Assembly (NCBI GenBank): GCA_944382045.1
Contig: CALWMT010000102.1
Location: 1 to 8,549 of the forward strand
DNA length: 8,549 nt
From: an uncultured Enterocloster sp.
GTDB lineage: Bacteria; Bacillota; Clostridia; Lachnospirales; Lachnospiraceae
Direction of reading: 5' to 3'
The notes under the pieces were generated by a model that saw only the letters and a program-made list of their open reading frames with translations, did not search any database and was not told the origin of the DNA. The position numbers and the translations under genes were made by a program. The first letter of the stretch is position 1, and each line of letters begins with the position of its first letter. This document shows, piece by piece, positions 6,852 to 8,549 of this stretch.

Positions 6852-7775
6852 TTAAAACAACCCAAAAACCCCGATGAGGCCTGTCATAATAATCATGCTT
6901 CCGATAATAGAAATGCTGTTGGCACAGCTTGCCAGGCCCTCGTCGCCTCCGCACATTCCCGTGTAAGCCGGGGCAATGGCGCTTATGGGGCCAAAGCACA
7001 CCAGGACCAGGGTCTGGCGGATCACAAGCTCAAAGGGGAGCAGGAAATATATGCCGCAGGACAGAAGCACTGCGAACAGATATCTCCAGGCCAGTATCTT
7101 AAAAATTTCACTCAGATACGCCCGCTTTAGCTCCAGATGAAACAAAAGCCCCAGCATGAGCATGGCGGTAAAGGGATTGGCCGCAGAGATAGGGCTGATA
7201 AATGTGAGCACCTGCTCCGGAATCGGCACATGGGCCAGAGACAGGGCAAACATCACCACATACGTCATCAGCGGCGGACTTGTCACAAGCCGCTTGGCAA
7301 AATGCCCCATATTGATGCCATTTTTGCTGCCAGAAACATATTCCGACACAAAGGCGTAGGAGCCGCCCGTGCACACCACGCTGTTTCCCACGTCGAAGAC
7401 ACAGGCCGTCACGCTCCCGATGGCCGGAAGAAAGCTCTGAATAAAGGGAAGGCAGAAGCTTCCGATATTGTAGGCCGGCAGGGTCAGCATATACAGCGCC
7501 TGCCGGCCCTTTCCATCCCTGCGGGTCAAAAATGCGCCGAAGCCCATCATAAGCACGTCCACCGCCACACCCAAAACCGCAATCACCACAAAGGAGGTCT
7601 GTATTGACGGAATCGCCGCAAAATTCACAATGATCGCGGCGGGAAGGGTGATATTGATCATAAGCTTTTTCACCACATCCCCCGCGTCCGCCGCAATCCA
7701 CCTTTTCTCCTTCAGAAAAATGCCAATCCCTATGATAAAAGCCAGGGAGGCCGCACGCAGCAGCACTGCTCCCAT
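6852..7775 (-). CDS. AEC-family permease (auxin efflux carrier type)
   Basis: A 307-residue integral membrane protein with about ten hydrophobic segments and the AEC (TC 2.A.69) pattern of two inverted five-helix halves. Visible marks are INITLPAAIIVNF in the second helix, LPAYNIGSFCLPFIQSF around the first crossover Asn, VFDVGNSVVCTGGSYAF, and GPISAIAPAYTGMCGGDEG near the second crossover. Bacterial members move small organic acids such as malate or lactate. Lying downstream of the pdxA-type gene, it may carry that pathway's acid. Start: ATG 7775 is preceded at 9 nt by GGTGG and begins where family members usually begin (MGAVLLRAASLAFIIGIG). An in-frame GTG at 7799 would add eight residues but sits inside a hairpin. 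The 3' end is only 17 nt from the convergent kinase stop. Confidence 0.88.
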   Translation of the reverse strand: MGAVLLRAASLAFIIGIGIFLKEKRWIAADAGDVVKKLMINITLPAAIIVNFAAIPSIQTSFVVIAVLGVAVDVLMMGFGAFLTRRDGKGRQALYMLTLPAYNIGSFCLPFIQSFLPAIGSVTACVFDVGNSVVCTGGSYAFVSEYVSGSKNGINMGHFAKRLVTSPPLMTYVVMFALSLAHVPIPEQVLTFISPISAANPFTAMLMLGLLFHLELKRAYLSEIFKILAWRYLFAVLLSCGIYFLLPFELVIRQTLVLVCFGPISAIAPAYTGMCGGDEGLASCANSISIIGSMIIMTGLIGVFGLF

Positions 7776-7789
7776 TTCCTTGCACCACC

Positions 7790-7809
7790 CCGCAGGCACC
7801 AGCCTGCGG
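7790..7809 (-). promoter_or_regulatory. GC-rich hairpin in the leader of the AEC permease gene
   Basis: A perfect 8-bp stem (CCGCAGGC with GCCTGCGG) has a 4-nt loop. On the minus strand it lies 14 nt upstream of the chosen ATG and includes the alternative GTG start. No U-run follows it in the gene's direction, so it is not a standard terminator there. On the plus strand it is followed by CCTTTCTTCT, but no plus-strand gene needs ending at this point. It could modulate translation, stabilise the mRNA end or mark processing between pdxA and the permease. Function is inferred only. Confidence 0.55.
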
Positions 7810-7822
7810 CCTTTCTTCTATA

Positions 7823-7891
7823 AATTTGCTTCCGGCAGCGCCCACATCCCAGCCCGTAATTTGCTTCCGGCAGCGCTCACATCTCAGCTCG
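7823..7891. repeat. Tandem duplication, 34-bp copies at a 35-bp period, covering the end of the pdxA-type gene
   Basis: The copies are 7823-7856 and 7858-7891, separated by one base, with 31 of 34 positions identical. Read on the minus strand, the three differences are all A in the gene-overlapping copy versus G in the other. The right copy contains the last four codons and TGA stop of the pdxA-type gene. In the left copy the stop position reads TGG. The left copy is outside the gene and looks like a slipped-strand duplication that then diverged by transitions. Confidence 0.9.
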
Positions 7892-8549
7892 AGCAAAGGC
7901 CGGCGAATACTTCGCCGCCAGCCGTACAGCCTCCTCCATGCTCACCGCCCCAGCAGTCCCAGTTCCCGCAATATCGAATGCCGTGCCCTGATCCACTGAG
8001 GTTCTGAGAATCGGCATGCCATTTGTGATCGCGATGGTTCTGTCAAAATCCAGCGTCTTCGCCGCGATATGGCCCTGGTCATGATACAGGGACAGCACGC
8101 TGTTGTACTTCCCCTGCCTGCACTGGTGGAATACAGAGTCCGCGCCGACAGGCCCTGCCACATCATAGCCCATTTCCTGAAGGGCCCGGACCGCCGGCTC
8201 CACCTCTCTTACCTCCTCGTCACCAAACAGCCCATGCTCCCCGCTGTGTGGGTTGAGACCGGCCACAGCCATGGTGCCGCCGGATACGCCCAGGCGCGCC
8301 AGCGCTTCGCTGCAGCGCCTTACATAGTCAATGATCCGGTCCTTCTTTATCATCTCCAGCATCTGGCGCAGGGACACGTGGCGGGTCAGGAAAAAGATCC
8401 GCATGCCGTTGGTCTCAAACATGGTCAATGGATCCTCGGTCCCCGTGAGGGCGCCAAAAATCTCCGTGTGGCCGATATAGGGCACGCCCGCCGCGTGGAG
8501 GGCCTCCTTGTTGATCGGCGCAGTGCACACAGCGTCCGCCTCCCCGGCA
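7877..8549 (-). CDS. PdxA/PdxA2-family 4-phospho-acid dehydrogenase, C-terminal part (N-terminus outside window)
   Basis: About 223 residues are visible and the frame is open at the right edge (AGEADAVCTAPINKEAL), so this is roughly the last two thirds of a protein that is normally near 330 residues. Family metal-binding histidines are present in GHTEIF (partial residue 27), NPHSGEHGLFGDEE (101) and YHDQGHIAAK (156), followed by RTSVDQGTAFDIAGTG. PdxA oxidises 4-phosphohydroxythreonine in vitamin B6 synthesis. The GLFGDEE and YHDQGHI variants resemble PdxA2 enzymes, which oxidise 4-phospho-D-threonate or D-erythronate in four-carbon acid-sugar catabolism. A catabolic role is favoured by the neighbouring permease and sugar kinase, but a biosynthetic PdxA cannot be excluded. 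The gene ends inside the 35-bp-period tandem repeat. Confidence 0.9.
   Translation of the reverse strand, partial: AGEADAVCTAPINKEALHAAGVPYIGHTEIFGALTGTEDPLTMFETNGMRIFFLTRHVSLRQMLEMIKKDRIIDYVRRCSEALARLGVSGGTMAVAGLNPHSGEHGLFGDEEVREVEPAVRALQEMGYDVAGPVGADSVFHQCRQGKYNSVLSLYHDQGHIAAKTLDFDRTIAITNGMPILRTSVDQGTAFDIAGTGTAGAVSMEEAVRLAAKYSPAFARAEM

Noticed and set aside
7823..7891. Start of a CRISPR array
   Set aside because: Just two directly adjacent copies with a single base between them and no spacers; it is a simple tandem duplication.
7108..7896. Minus-strand open frame of 262 codons overlapping the AEC permease and the end of the pdxA-type gene
   Set aside because: It is a shifted frame of the permease, rich in Cys, Gly and Arg. 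Its start contains the tandem repeat, which explains its repeated N-terminal residues.

Overview
The window looks like a chromosomal segment from a Gram-positive gut-type anaerobe of the class Clostridia, probably Lachnospiraceae. This rests on strong AGGAGG-like ribosome binding sites, tightly packed operons and the protein family mix. No ribosomal RNA or other taxonomic marker is present, so the assignment is an inference.

Layout. (1) Positions 1-189 (+) hold the C-terminal end of an AraC-family regulator. (2) Positions 4301 down to 231 (-) form one tight operon: a cytoplasmic GH88 unsaturated glucuronyl hydrolase, then a complete three-part TRAP transporter (binding protein DctP, small membrane subunit DctQ, large membrane subunit DctM). 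It ends in a clear rho-independent terminator at 188-218. (3) Positions 4302-4430 form a short AT-rich divergent promoter region with a 22-bp dyad, a second 11-bp dyad and a poly-A/T tract. (4) Positions 4431-5141 (+) encode a Crp/Fnr-type regulator, the obvious candidate to bind that region. (5) Positions 5200-6834 (+) encode an FGGY-family carbohydrate kinase. (6) Positions 7775 down to 6852 (-) encode an AEC-family permease, preceded by a GC-rich hairpin and a 35-bp tandem duplication. (7) Positions 8549 down to 7877 (-) hold the C-terminal two thirds of a PdxA/PdxA2-type 4-phospho-acid dehydrogenase that runs off the right edge.

Functional reading. The hydrolase has no signal peptide, so its unsaturated uronyl oligosaccharide must be imported. 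The TRAP transporter in the same operon is the natural candidate, and the divergent Crp-like protein the natural controller. The right-hand genes (sugar kinase, AEC permease, PdxA2-like dehydrogenase) suggest acid-sugar or ketose catabolism. PdxA2 enzymes normally work with a DUF1537 kinase, which may lie just outside the window.

Base composition changes sharply near 5150-5200. Sampled 60-base blocks are about 33-40% GC in the Crp-type gene and about 53-68% GC in the kinase and pdxA-like genes. The left and right halves may therefore have different histories. No insertion sequence, CRISPR array, tRNA or rRNA was recognised.
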